NCBI GenBank assembly: GCA_035568175.1
Contig: DATMON010000005.1
Coordinates: 186,001 to 250,000 of the forward strand
DNA from: AV40 sp035568175
GTDB taxonomy: Bacteria > Verrucomicrobiota > Verrucomicrobiia > Chthoniobacterales > UBA10450
Reading direction: 5' to 3'
Length of the DNA stretch: 64,000 bases
The notes beneath the pieces were generated by a model. That model made no database searches, was not told the origin of the DNA, and saw only the letters and a list, made by a program, of their open reading frames with translations. How positions within the stretch are numbered: position 1 is the first letter of the stretch; each line of letters opens with the position of its first letter. Below are positions 8,608 through 17,324 of this stretch, one piece after another. The position numbers and the translations under genes are program-made.

Positions 8608-9072
8608 TTAATCGCCAGTGTGGCTCGCACTCGGACTCGAATCAGAGCCATAGGAGAAATAGCGATAAACAATTTTCTGTTCAGTGTTCGCTCTGGCCTC
8701 GTTCAATAACTCTAATGCGTTCTTGTCGGCTTCGGCTTGCGATTTACCGCGCCCAACGAGATTGACGTCTTTGCCGGATTTATCTTTGCCACGCGCAACT
8801 GCGACGAAACCAGTCGAGTCGGAAGACGACAGAATGTTTACCGTGCTGGCGGCGTAGCTGCTCCGCTTTCGCAGATCTCGCATCGCTTCATCGCGGGCGC
8901 CGTTTTCGATCTTGTAATCCTTGCCGCCCTTCGGCTCTGACGAAGCGTAGTAGGTCACGCCCGTCCAAACGCCCTCGGAGTTGTAACCAACAGCAACCGC
9001 ATCGCCCCCAAAAAGCAAAGAGCTAGGAGCTAGGAGCAAGGAGGTAAACAAGAGTCTCGACAAGCTGGTCAC
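8608..9072 (-). CDS. Small exported protein, DUF4189-like
   Basis: A 154-residue protein, GTG start, signal peptide (MTSLSRLLFTSLLLAPSSLLFGGDA), then a repeat-like beta/alpha domain (VAVGYNSEGVWTGVTYYASS...FVAVARGKDKSG...VGRGKSQAEADKNALELLNEA). This resembles DUF4189 domains, whose role is unknown. The DNA coding the signal peptide is itself made of stutter repeats (CTCCTAGCTCCTAGCTC around 9018-9045, and GTGACCAGTGACC around 9065-9078 at the start). The N-terminus may therefore have arisen from repeat sequence, and the start is less sure than the body. Confidence 0.7.
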   Translation of the reverse strand: MTSLSRLLFTSLLLAPSSLLFGGDAVAVGYNSEGVWTGVTYYASSEPKGGKDYKIENGARDEAMRDLRKRSSYAASTVNILSSSDSTGFVAVARGKDKSGKDVNLVGRGKSQAEADKNALELLNEARANTEQKIVYRYFSYGSDSSPSASHTGD

Positions 9073-9082
9073 TGGTCACTCG

Positions 9083-9508
9083 TTATTTAGTTCTTCCTTC
9101 TTCGAAATCCATCAAATCGGGGATTGTCTGGATGTCGTCACGGTCGGCGATGCCCAGCTTTTGTTTTTGCTCAACAAGCGTCTCGGTTGCGAAATCGCGA
9201 AAGCCGATCTTGGAAGCAAAGCCATTCCAAAGAAACAAATCACCTTCGTTGGGCTTGCGACCTTTCTCGAAACACCATTCCAGAATTTCCTCGTTCGTGC
9301 CGCCTTGCTTCACCCGTTCGCACAAATCGCGATGATGCACTCGCAAGAAGTTGCAACACGCGCTGTCAGCAGTTCGCGGCGTTCCGAAATTCTTGTGATA
9401 TTCTTCGGGAAGGTCGCCGCAACCGTGCAGCCGGATCTTGTCCAGCATCCGCGCGAAATACATCATGCCCTTCGTCATTTCCTTCGGGCTCTTCGGATAC
9501 GTCGCCAT
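9083..9508 (-). CDS. DUF5069 family protein
   Basis: A 141-residue protein. I chose the Met at 9508 (MATYPKSPKEM) because of a GGAAGG stretch about 11 bp upstream. The sequence MTKGMMYFARMLDKIRLHGCGDLPEEYHKNFG, with later CCNFLRVHH and WCFEKGRKPN, fits DUF5069, a soluble family of unknown function. No enzyme motif can be pointed to. It lies between the DUF4189-like gene and gdhA, all on the minus strand. Confidence 0.8.
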   Translation of the reverse strand: MATYPKSPKEMTKGMMYFARMLDKIRLHGCGDLPEEYHKNFGTPRTADSACCNFLRVHHRDLCERVKQGGTNEEILEWCFEKGRKPNEGDLFLWNGFASKIGFRDFATETLVEQKQKLGIADRDDIQTIPDLMDFEEGRTK

Positions 9509-9527
9509 GCTTTCGCTTCGCCTTCCG

Positions 9528-9565
9528 CTCAACTCCTCAACTTCTCAACCGCTCAACACCTCAAC
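9528..9565. repeat. Degenerate CTCAAC tandem stutter repeat
   Basis: Five degenerate copies of a CTCAAC unit with a period of about 8-9 bp fill the gap between gdhA and the DUF5069 gene. No coding sense is evident. Comparable low-complexity stutters occur at 9018-9045, about 16890-16935 and 19515-19659. Confidence 0.6.
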
Positions 9566-9569
9566 GTCT

Positions 9570-10931
9570 TTAGACCAGTCCCTGGTCCATCATCGCGTCG
9601 GCCACTTTAACAAAGCCGGCGATGTTCGCGCCGTTCACGTAATTGCCCGGCGTGCCGTATTTCTCGGCTGTGCGCGCGCAAACTTCATGGATCGTTTTCA
9701 TGATGTTGAACAGGCGCGCATCGACCTCTTCGCGCGTCCATCGGATCCGCATACTGTTCTGCGCCATCTCCAAACCTGAAGTCGCGACGCCGCCGGCATT
9801 CGCCGCTTTGCCAGGACCAAAGAGAATCTTCGCATCGAGGAATTGGTTCACACCGTCGATGTTCGTCGGCATGTTCGCGCCTTCGGAGACGACGTAAACG
9901 CCGTTCTTCAAAAGGTTCGCCGCGTCTTTGCCGTTGATCTCGTTCTGGGTCGCGCTCGGAAACGCACACTCCGCCTTGTGATCCCAAAGCGGATTATGAT
10001 CGAGCTTCGGGTTCACTTTCGTAAAAACGGCGCCTTTGAATTTGTCCGCGTACTCTGAAATCCGGCCGCGCCGCACGTTCTTCAGGTCCATCACGAACGC
10101 CAGTTTTTCGCGTGTGATCCCTTCCTCATCAAGAATGTAGCCGCTCGAATCCGACACGGTTACCGGCTTCGCGCCCAACGTGATTAATTTCTCGATCGTG
10201 TATTGCGATACGTTTCCGCTTCCCGAGACCAGCGCGGTTTTACCTTTGAGATCTTCCTTCCGCGTCTTCAGCATTTCTTCCGCGAAATAAACCGCTCCGT
10301 AACCAGTCGCTTCCGGACGAATGACTGACCCGCCCCAGGTCAAACCTTTGCCGGTCATCACGCCGGTGAATTCGTTTTTCAGGCGCTTGTACATTCCGAA
10401 CAAAAATCCGATCTCTCGCGCGCCGACGCCGATGTCGCCCGCCGGCACGTCCGTGTCCGGGCCGATGTGTCGGAACAGTTCGCACATGAACGCCTGACAA
10501 AACCGCGTCACTTCGGCATCGGTCTTGCCGTGCGGATCGAAATCGGAACCGCCCTTGCCCCCGCCCATCGGCAACGTGGTCAGCGCATTTTTAAAGACCT
10601 GCTCGAACGCGAGGAATTTCAGAATGCCGAGATTGACCGTGGGATGAAATCGTAGTCCGCCTTTGTAAGGGCCGATCGCGCTGTTCATCTGGATGCGGAA
10701 GCCGCGGTTAACGTGAATCTCGCCTTTGTCGTCCTGCCACGGGACGCGGAACATGATCACGCGCTCCGGTTCAATGATTCGCTCGAGGACTTTCGCTTTC
10801 CGGTAACGCGGATTTCGATCCATCACCAGGGTGAGCGACTCGACCACTTCCTGCACCGCCTGGTGAAACTCGGATTCGCCCGGGTTTTTGGCCTTCACCT
10901 CGGCCATCAAATTCGAAACGTAATTTTCCAC
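9570..10931 (-). CDS. gdhA: NADP-specific glutamate dehydrogenase
   Basis: Catalyses reductive amination of 2-oxoglutarate to glutamate in ammonium assimilation. The 453 residues are full length for the hexameric small-subunit enzyme. Visible motifs are IGPYKGGLRFHPTVN with the substrate lysine, LPMGGGKGGSDFDP (catalytic Lys segment), VPAGDIGVGAREIGFLFG, TGKGLTWGGS, the Rossmann segment ALVSGSGNVSQY, and GGVATSGLEMAQNS near the end. It is preceded by a short gap and followed by the CTCAAC stutter repeat. Confidence 0.96.
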   Translation of the reverse strand: MENYVSNLMAEVKAKNPGESEFHQAVQEVVESLTLVMDRNPRYRKAKVLERIIEPERVIMFRVPWQDDKGEIHVNRGFRIQMNSAIGPYKGGLRFHPTVNLGILKFLAFEQVFKNALTTLPMGGGKGGSDFDPHGKTDAEVTRFCQAFMCELFRHIGPDTDVPAGDIGVGAREIGFLFGMYKRLKNEFTGVMTGKGLTWGGSVIRPEATGYGAVYFAEEMLKTRKEDLKGKTALVSGSGNVSQYTIEKLITLGAKPVTVSDSSGYILDEEGITREKLAFVMDLKNVRRGRISEYADKFKGAVFTKVNPKLDHNPLWDHKAECAFPSATQNEINGKDAANLLKNGVYVVSEGANMPTNIDGVNQFLDAKILFGPGKAANAGGVATSGLEMAQNSMRIRWTREEVDARLFNIMKTIHEVCARTAEKYGTPGNYVNGANIAGFVKVADAMMDQGLV

Positions 10932-11004
10932 AGGTGGCGGAAAAGGTTGCAGAGAATTGCCCGCTCAGCAAATACGGCCCGAAAGCCTCACCATAAGCCT
11001 TCTC

Positions 11005-11913
11005 TTAGACTGCGACGATCGTGCGAGTCAGTGCGGTCACCTCGTGAACTAATATAAAGACGTAGTACCTATAACGGAATGCTTCCGCGGCGCACTCATG
11101 CTCGACGCCGTTTCTGTCTCGCAAACGAATTCGCACCGGACCAGACATGCGGCGATCCGCCGGTGGAATCATTCTTCCCAGTCCATCGTCGGGCGTAAAA
11201 ACTTCAGGCCACTTCATTCGCCCGAAACAAGAGCGAAATGAATCTGAGATCACAACGCGGCGAAGGCCACACCGAAAGCCATCACCGCAAACCAACTCGG
11301 GAGCGTTCAGGACTAATACCGCACAATTTCGGTGGTTTGTTGATACGTAACGGCGGACTGTCGAATAAACTGATGAGCCGTACTTCTTCGAAAGTTTCAG
11401 AGGCACCCGGAGACCGAATTTGTAGCCAGCAGCTTCGTTCGTTAGGCTGTCCAGTTGAAATAGCACTTCGGAAGCAAAAACGTTTGCTTCTGATTCAAAT
11501 ACCTCAGCGATCTCTGGAGCGAGAGTCTTCTCACAGTCCTGTATTGCGTAGTAGATGTCTCGTTGCCACGGCAGCAGAGCGTGGCCCGTCTCGTGGAGTT
11601 TTAAAAAGACCTGGCGGACCAAGTGAAGCCCCTTTGTTAAAAACACCGTCTGGGTAGACGGATCGAAGACGCCTAGAACTTTACTAATGGCTGACTTCAA
11701 GAGCTTACCGGCCTGCTTCGCTTTGTGACGTAGCTCGTACAGAAAGCCTTCACTCAGCTCTTCCTCGCTCACATCGAGCCGGGCACCCTCAAGTATATCC
11801 GCAACGGGTGTAGGGAATCGGCCGAACGCATCAGCGGATTCCAGCGCGTTCTTGGCATGCGACCGGATCAATAAATATTGATCTCGGCTAATTTCGACTC
11901 CATCGGAATTCAT
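11005..11913 (-). CDS. ImmA/IrrE-like zinc metallopeptidase
   Basis: The 302-residue protein carries the zinc motif HETGH (residues 107-111, LKLHETGHALLPW) and a downstream Glu-rich helix (FESEANVFASEVLF, about 139-152) that supplies the third ligand. This is the ImmA/IrrE arrangement. Such peptidases typically cleave a partner XRE repressor. Here the gene overlaps the upstream XRE gene by 4 bp (ATGA), giving a classic regulator/protease pair. The C-terminal 130 residues are a separate beta-rich domain I do not recognise. The pair is divergent from the ubiquitin-like operon and may control it (inference). Confidence 0.88.
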   Translation of the reverse strand: MNSDGVEISRDQYLLIRSHAKNALESADAFGRFPTPVADILEGARLDVSEEELSEGFLYELRHKAKQAGKLLKSAISKVLGVFDPSTQTVFLTKGLHLVRQVFLKLHETGHALLPWQRDIYYAIQDCEKTLAPEIAEVFESEANVFASEVLFQLDSLTNEAAGYKFGLRVPLKLSKKYGSSVYSTVRRYVSTNHRNCAVLVLNAPELVCGDGFRCGLRRVVISDSFRSCFGRMKWPEVFTPDDGLGRMIPPADRRMSGPVRIRLRDRNGVEHECAAEAFRYRYYVFILVHEVTALTRTIVAV

Positions 11914-12281
11914 TTTTGCCGCCGGATCGTCCGCAAATATCCTAGATAACGAAGCAATTCTTCTTCTTCAGCAGAGGTTAGATTTTTGTCAGCGAATGTG
12001 GCGAGTCTGCCATGTTTTGAACCGATTGCATTTGAACCGGCGGCAGTTAGGTAACCAGCCTTTTCCATCAATACCTCGTAGGCGACGGCGTAAACCTTCG
12101 CGAGAGCATGAAGGATGTTAGGAGAGGGTTTTGTGATTTTCCCGTGCTCAAGCTGGCTCAAGTAGGCGTTGGAAACAGCCGAATCCGTGGCCTCTTCGAC
12201 TTCGCGGAGAGAGAATCCCTTGGTTGCTCTGATACTGGCTAAATACTCGGCTAGTGACAGTGGCGGCTCCGGAGATTTCAT
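11910..12281 (-). CDS. XRE-family HTH transcriptional regulator
   Basis: A 123-residue protein (start Met at 12281; a Met 27 bp upstream is also possible). The helix-turn-helix is LAEYLASIRATKGFSLREVEEATDSAVSNAYLSQLEHGKITKPSPNILHALAKVY, the typical lambda-Cro/XRE form. It is cotranscribed and translationally coupled with the ImmA-like peptidase. It lies head to head with the ubiquitin-like operon across about 150 bp that holds a small palindrome, so it is the obvious candidate repressor of both units. That regulatory link is inference. Confidence 0.9.
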   Translation of the reverse strand: MKSPEPPLSLAEYLASIRATKGFSLREVEEATDSAVSNAYLSQLEHGKITKPSPNILHALAKVYAVAYEVLMEKAGYLTAAGSNAIGSKHGRLATFADKNLTSAEEEELLRYLGYLRTIRRQK

Positions 12282-12335
12282 AATGCATCTAGACTGCCAC
12301 GGCTGCAAAGTCGATCAAGCAGTTTTAGGCGGTGC

Positions 12336-12363
12336 TTGACACACTTAGCAAGTTGCGTAGCCT
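12336..12363 (+). promoter_or_regulatory. Candidate promoter and operator of the Ubl operon
   Basis: A perfect -35 hexamer TTGACA (12336-12341) is followed after 16 bp by a weak -10 (TAGCCT, 12358-12363). Between them lies a 9-bp palindrome with a central mismatch, GCAAGTTGC (12348-12356). That placement would suit repression by the divergent XRE protein. The call is based on sequence inspection only; the -10 is poor. Confidence 0.35.
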
Positions 12364-12433
12364 GAGCTTATGCCTGACTGAAGTTCCGTCAACGGGGCGG
12401 AGCGATGTTCAGGAGAAACAGAAAACAATAAAA

Positions 12434-12700
12434 ATGAAACCAGACAAAAATATTAAAGTTCAGGTCCACTACATGGCGGCAAATAAGCCGTTCGAGGCTG
12501 ATGAGCCGCCGGAAACGACGGTCGGGCAGTTGAAAGCGACTGTCCTAAATGCTTTCGGACTTAAGGAGGGCGGCGGCAAAACCTACCCCCTCTTTAATAA
12601 GAAAGAAGAGCTGACGAATCCGTCCCAGACGCTCGGCGAGATCGCCGGCGATAAACATGACCTCAACCTCAAATTGGAAGAGGTCCTCATTCAAGGCTGA
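12434..12700 (+). CDS. Ubiquitin-like modifier protein (single beta-grasp domain)
   Basis: An 88-residue protein starting at the ATG at 12434, with AGGAG 18 bp upstream. An earlier in-frame start would add 34 unstructured residues. The sequence KVQVHYMAANKPFEADEPPETTVGQLK...FGL...YPLFNKKEELTNPSQTLGEIAG..HDLNLKLEEVLIQG has the strand-strand-helix-strand layout of ubiquitin and ends in Gly88, the residue that would be activated and conjugated. It heads a four-gene operon with E2, JAMM peptidase and E1. In known bacterial systems of this type the modifier is attached to target proteins. Unlike BilA, which has two ubiquitin folds, only one domain is present. Confidence 0.85.
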   Translation: MKPDKNIKVQVHYMAANKPFEADEPPETTVGQLKATVLNAFGLKEGGGKTYPLFNKKEELTNPSQTLGEIAGDKHDLNLKLEEVLIQG

Positions 12701-12709
12701 TTCGAAGCG

Positions 12710-13153
12710 ATGTCGGACGAGCTGTCCACTCTCAACTTCGAAGCGGACTTGAAGAAGGTGCTTGGGGTCCCCGATGCCAACCGATGGAAGGTCGACAGGG
12801 CCGGGGATCTCGAGCTTTTCGTAACGCTGTCTTCTGCAAAGGCGCCGGCCGAATTTTTCCAAGCTCGCCTTTTGTGGATTCGGTATCCGGGCGAAGAACC
12901 GCCATCTTTGAAATTTCGCGAGCCGGAGACCGGCGCTCTGAACAACCCGAAGGCGTGGCCTGTTGTTCGTGGCTTTCGGCCGGCAACGCTCGACGCCTGC
13001 GTCAATTGGACCAGTGAAGGTATGGCTGTGCATCCAGAGTGGCGGAACGATCCCAAAGCACGGTGGGATCCGTCCGGCAATTCAATCCTTCGGATTGTTC
13101 GCATCCTTCAAAACGAAATGGACGCGCATTTCACACAACGGTTTCAAGGATGA
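12710..13153 (+). CDS. E2-like ubiquitin-conjugating enzyme
   Basis: A 147-residue protein with the E2 core pattern: strands ending in FFQARLLWIRYPGEEPPSLKFREPETG, then NPKAWPVVRG, then the only cysteine of the protein, Cys97 (DACVNWTSEGMAVHPEW), in the place of the catalytic Cys, followed by the C-terminal helices. It should accept the activated modifier from the E1 as a thioester and pass it to a target. It starts 9 bp after the modifier gene and overlaps the JAMM gene by 4 bp. Confidence 0.85.
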   Translation: MSDELSTLNFEADLKKVLGVPDANRWKVDRAGDLELFVTLSSAKAPAEFFQARLLWIRYPGEEPPSLKFREPETGALNNPKAWPVVRGFRPATLDACVNWTSEGMAVHPEWRNDPKARWDPSGNSILRIVRILQNEMDAHFTQRFQG

Positions 13154-13671
13154 CTTTTTTTCCATCTATAAATAAGTGGTTCATTCCTTTCGCTGCGCTC
13201 GAGGAATCGCGACGTGACATGGCCAACCAAGGTAAGAAAGGCAACGAGGCCACGTGTTTGTGGCTCGGGACGAAGAGTGACGGTCAAGCACACATAAGTC
13301 ACATCGTTCTTCTTCGCGGAGATGGGATCGAATGCCGCCCGCAAAACGTCATCATTTCTCCTGACCTCCTGAGCGACATTCACGACCGGGCTATCGATTT
13401 GGAACTCGTCCTAATTGGCCAAATTCACACGCACGGGCCTTTTTACGGAACAGACCTATCGCCCGTCGACCACAGGTATGGGATTCGGGCACCGTATTTC
13501 CTGTCCATTGTTTGCCCGGATTACGGGAAACGCGAGTCCACGCTAATCACGGAGTGCGGAATTCATGTATATTTTCCTGATCGAGGTTACCGCCGTCTTT
13601 CTTCGAGCGAAATCGATAGGCGCATCTCTATGACGGGTGAAAGTGTGCACGTCCTAACGATTGGAGGTTAA
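13150..13671 (+). CDS. JAB/JAMM-domain deubiquitinase-like metallopeptidase
   Basis: A 173-residue protein. I start at the ATG at 13150, which overlaps the E2 stop (ATGA); the longer frame only reads through the E2 gene. The JAMM zinc motif is visible: Glu33 (GNEATCLWLG), His93 and His95 (GQIHTHGPFYG), then Ser104 and Asp107 (DLSPVDH). The spacing between the second His and Ser is one residue longer than the canonical form. JAMM proteins cleave isopeptide or C-terminal bonds of ubiquitin-like proteins. As the modifier already ends in Gly, removal of modifier from targets seems likelier than maturation. Confidence 0.87.
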   Translation: MTFFPSINKWFIPFAALEESRRDMANQGKKGNEATCLWLGTKSDGQAHISHIVLLRGDGIECRPQNVIISPDLLSDIHDRAIDLELVLIGQIHTHGPFYGTDLSPVDHRYGIRAPYFLSIVCPDYGKRESTLITECGIHVYFPDRGYRRLSSSEIDRRISMTGESVHVLTIGG

Positions 13672-15159
13672 ATGGGCGGGGAACTCCAACCGATCGAAGT
13701 CAGCCGCCTCGCTGCGACAGCTGCATTTTTGGGCGACGCAGCCGCGGATCGTCACACATTCCTCAAAAAGGCAGTGCTTCTTACAGGAGAGCTTGAGACT
13801 TTGGCGACTCCTAACGGCCGAGCCTGTTTTTTCGACGCGCTGCGGTTGCTAATGAAGATGAGCGTCGATCGCTTTCACGTGTTACTTCCCGCACGGTCGG
13901 GTTTGGACAAAGAGGTCGAGAACTTGATCGACGAAGTGGCACTGAAAAGTCGGCCCGAAGTTCGCATCGCAGATCAGATCGCGGAAAGTTATGACGCGAT
14001 TCTCTCCGTGGGGACAATTGGAGACCCGGATCGACCGCTAACCGTCGTAAACTCGAATGGCTGGATCGCGCGTGTCGCCTCGACCGGCAAATCGCTCCCT
14101 CGTGATTGTTCACAATTTAATCGGATTGGAGCGCTTGGTGCCGCCTGCCTTGGTGTAGCTGAGGTTTTTAAGCGATTGGTAATACTGAACCCTGAAAAAG
14201 GCGAGTTACATGACTATTTGTCTTTTTCGTTCTACACCTACAAGGAAGCCGACGCCCCTGGGCCGGAACTGCCCAAGGAAGTTGCTGTGGACGTTCTTTT
14301 GGTCGGCTTGGGAGCGATTGGAAACGCTACACTTCACTTGTTGTTGAATCTTCCGTTTACCGGCTCGATGACGATCCTTGATTTCCAGCAATACGGAATT
14401 GAGAACTGGGGCACGTGCTTTCTAGTAACACCCAAGGACATTGATCGTCCAAAAATTGATGCAGCAAAGCGTTGGGTAAACGGCAGATTCCGCTTGAAAG
14501 CCTGTCATCAAACTATCGAGGATTACCTTAAAACGAACGCGGCGGTTGCGCCGAGATTGGTTATCAATGGTTTAGATAACGTCTCCGCGCGACGCGCCGT
14601 TCAAGACTTGTGGCCGGACAACGTGTTCGATGGTGCGATCGGGCCAGTGTCGGCTGAAGTGACTGTCCATCCGTGGGGTCTCGATTTGTCCTGCCTGAAA
14701 TGTGATTTTCCTGAACCAGAGGTGATTGCGGAGGAGCAGCAGATTCGCGCGACCGGTCTTCGGCGAGAGCGGCTTCTCGATTCGCAGTCGTCACTAACCG
14801 AACAAGATATCGCCGCTGCTGCTCCAGAATATCGCGAATTCCTGAGTAAACACTTGGGCAAACCGGTTTGCTCCGTTGTGTCCGAAGGCGTCATTGCGAT
14901 GCTATCCCGAGATGTCCTCCGACCAGGGTTCGAACCGTCCGTTGCGTTCGTTGCGGCGCTGAGTTCATGCATGCTGGTTACGGAGCTTATCAGGTACGTG
15001 CAAAAGGATCAGGCGGTACTGGAGACCGGGTTTCAATTCGATGTCATGCGTGGACCGCAGTTTGGGCTTCATAAGGCGCATGCCAGGAAATCGAACTGTG
15101 TTTGTGTTGAGAGGAGGCAAAACATCGAAGCGATTAGAGCGAGGCGCCATATGAGCTAG
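13672..15159 (+). CDS. E1-like ThiF-fold modifier-activating enzyme
   Basis: A 495-residue protein that begins directly after the JAMM stop codon. Residues 1-200 are a variable domain with Rossmann-like traces. The adenylation domain follows with the nucleotide loop VLLVGLGAIGNATLH (GxGxxG 212-217), the Asp strand TILDFQQ, and INGLDNVSARR. Two cysteine pairs, CLKC (341-344) and CVC (476-478), probably bind structural zinc. Cys400 (GKPVCSVVSEG) is a candidate thioester cysteine. It should adenylate the Gly88 carboxylate of the modifier and transfer it to the E2. Family assignment is strong; the catalytic cysteine is inference. Confidence 0.88.
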   Translation: MGGELQPIEVSRLAATAAFLGDAAADRHTFLKKAVLLTGELETLATPNGRACFFDALRLLMKMSVDRFHVLLPARSGLDKEVENLIDEVALKSRPEVRIADQIAESYDAILSVGTIGDPDRPLTVVNSNGWIARVASTGKSLPRDCSQFNRIGALGAACLGVAEVFKRLVILNPEKGELHDYLSFSFYTYKEADAPGPELPKEVAVDVLLVGLGAIGNATLHLLLNLPFTGSMTILDFQQYGIENWGTCFLVTPKDIDRPKIDAAKRWVNGRFRLKACHQTIEDYLKTNAAVAPRLVINGLDNVSARRAVQDLWPDNVFDGAIGPVSAEVTVHPWGLDLSCLKCDFPEPEVIAEEQQIRATGLRRERLLDSQSSLTEQDIAAAAPEYREFLSKHLGKPVCSVVSEGVIAMLSRDVLRPGFEPSVAFVAALSSCMLVTELIRYVQKDQAVLETGFQFDVMRGPQFGLHKAHARKSNCVCVERRQNIEAIRARRHMS

Positions 15160-15207
15160 AAAACCCGATCGATTAATCTACCCTTGTAACTCTTCTCCCA
15201 AACAGAA

Positions 15208-15231
15208 CGGCCCGGTCGTGTGACCGGGCCG
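15208..15231. terminator. Strong bidirectional hairpin terminator
   Basis: A perfect 10-bp stem, CGGCCCGGTC (15208-15217) with GACCGGGCCG (15222-15231), closes a 4-base loop between the convergent E1 gene and groL. On the minus strand it is followed by TTCTGTTT and on the plus strand by an AT-rich tract. It fits a rho-independent terminator serving both genes. Confidence 0.8.
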
Positions 15232-15257
15232 CTGTGAATTGTTAATTATTGGAACTT

Positions 15258-16889
<1,632 letters not shown>

Positions 16890-16946
16890 ATTTTTTAGTC
16901 TTTAGTTTTTAGTTGAGAGTTGATTGTTGAAATGTTGAGTCGGCGA

Positions 16947-17240
16947 CTATCCGATGATGCCGAGGATGTCGTCCTCGCGCATGATCAGAAAAGTGTCTCC
17001 ATCGATTTTGATTTCGGTGCCGCCGTATTTCGAAATGAGGACCTTGTCCCCTTTCTTCACGGTGAAATCCACCTTCTTGCCCTCTTCGTTCACCTTACCG
17101 GTGCCGAGAGCGACTACTTTGCCTTCCTGCGGTTTTTCTTTCGCAGTGTCGGGAATGATGATCCCGCCTTTTTTTGTTTCCTGCTCTTCGAGCGGCTGCA
17201 CCAGCACCCGGTCTCCGAGCGGTTTTACGTTAACTGCCAT
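16947..17240 (-). CDS. groS: Co-chaperonin GroES (Hsp10)
   Basis: A 97-residue lid of the GroEL cage. It begins MAVNVKPLGDRVLVQPLEEQETKKGGIIIPDTAKEKPQ, with the mobile loop GGIIIPD, and ends in VLISKYGGTEIKIDGDTFLIMREDDILGII. Full length. It is placed between dnaK (upstream) and groL (downstream) on the same strand, forming a heat-shock cluster. Confidence 0.97.
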   Translation of the reverse strand: MAVNVKPLGDRVLVQPLEEQETKKGGIIIPDTAKEKPQEGKVVALGTGKVNEEGKKVDFTVKKGDKVLISKYGGTEIKIDGDTFLIMREDDILGIIG

Positions 17241-17279
17241 ACGTTAATTAACTCCTTATTGGTTTTGTTTTTGGGTTGA

Positions 17280-17312
17280 GCCGGCGATCCCGCCCCGCGC
17301 GGGACCGTCGGC
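17280..17312 (-). terminator. Hairpin between dnaK and groS
   Basis: Reading the minus strand, GCCGACGGTCCCGC pairs with GCGGGATCGCCGGC, with one mismatch and one wobble in 14 positions. It lies just after the dnaK stop. There is no clear U-tract, so it may be an attenuator or a processing/stability hairpin between dnaK and groSL and not a strict terminator. Confidence 0.5.
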
Positions 17313-17324
17313 AAATTGTTTTGG

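Noticed and set aside
9124..9573. Plus-strand frames opposite the DUF5069 gene
   Set aside because: Arg/Ser-rich shadow translations with no motif.
13039..13149. Longer JAMM protein starting at 13039
   Set aside because: The extension is the E2 gene read in another frame; the ATG at 13150 overlaps the E2 stop as expected for coupling.
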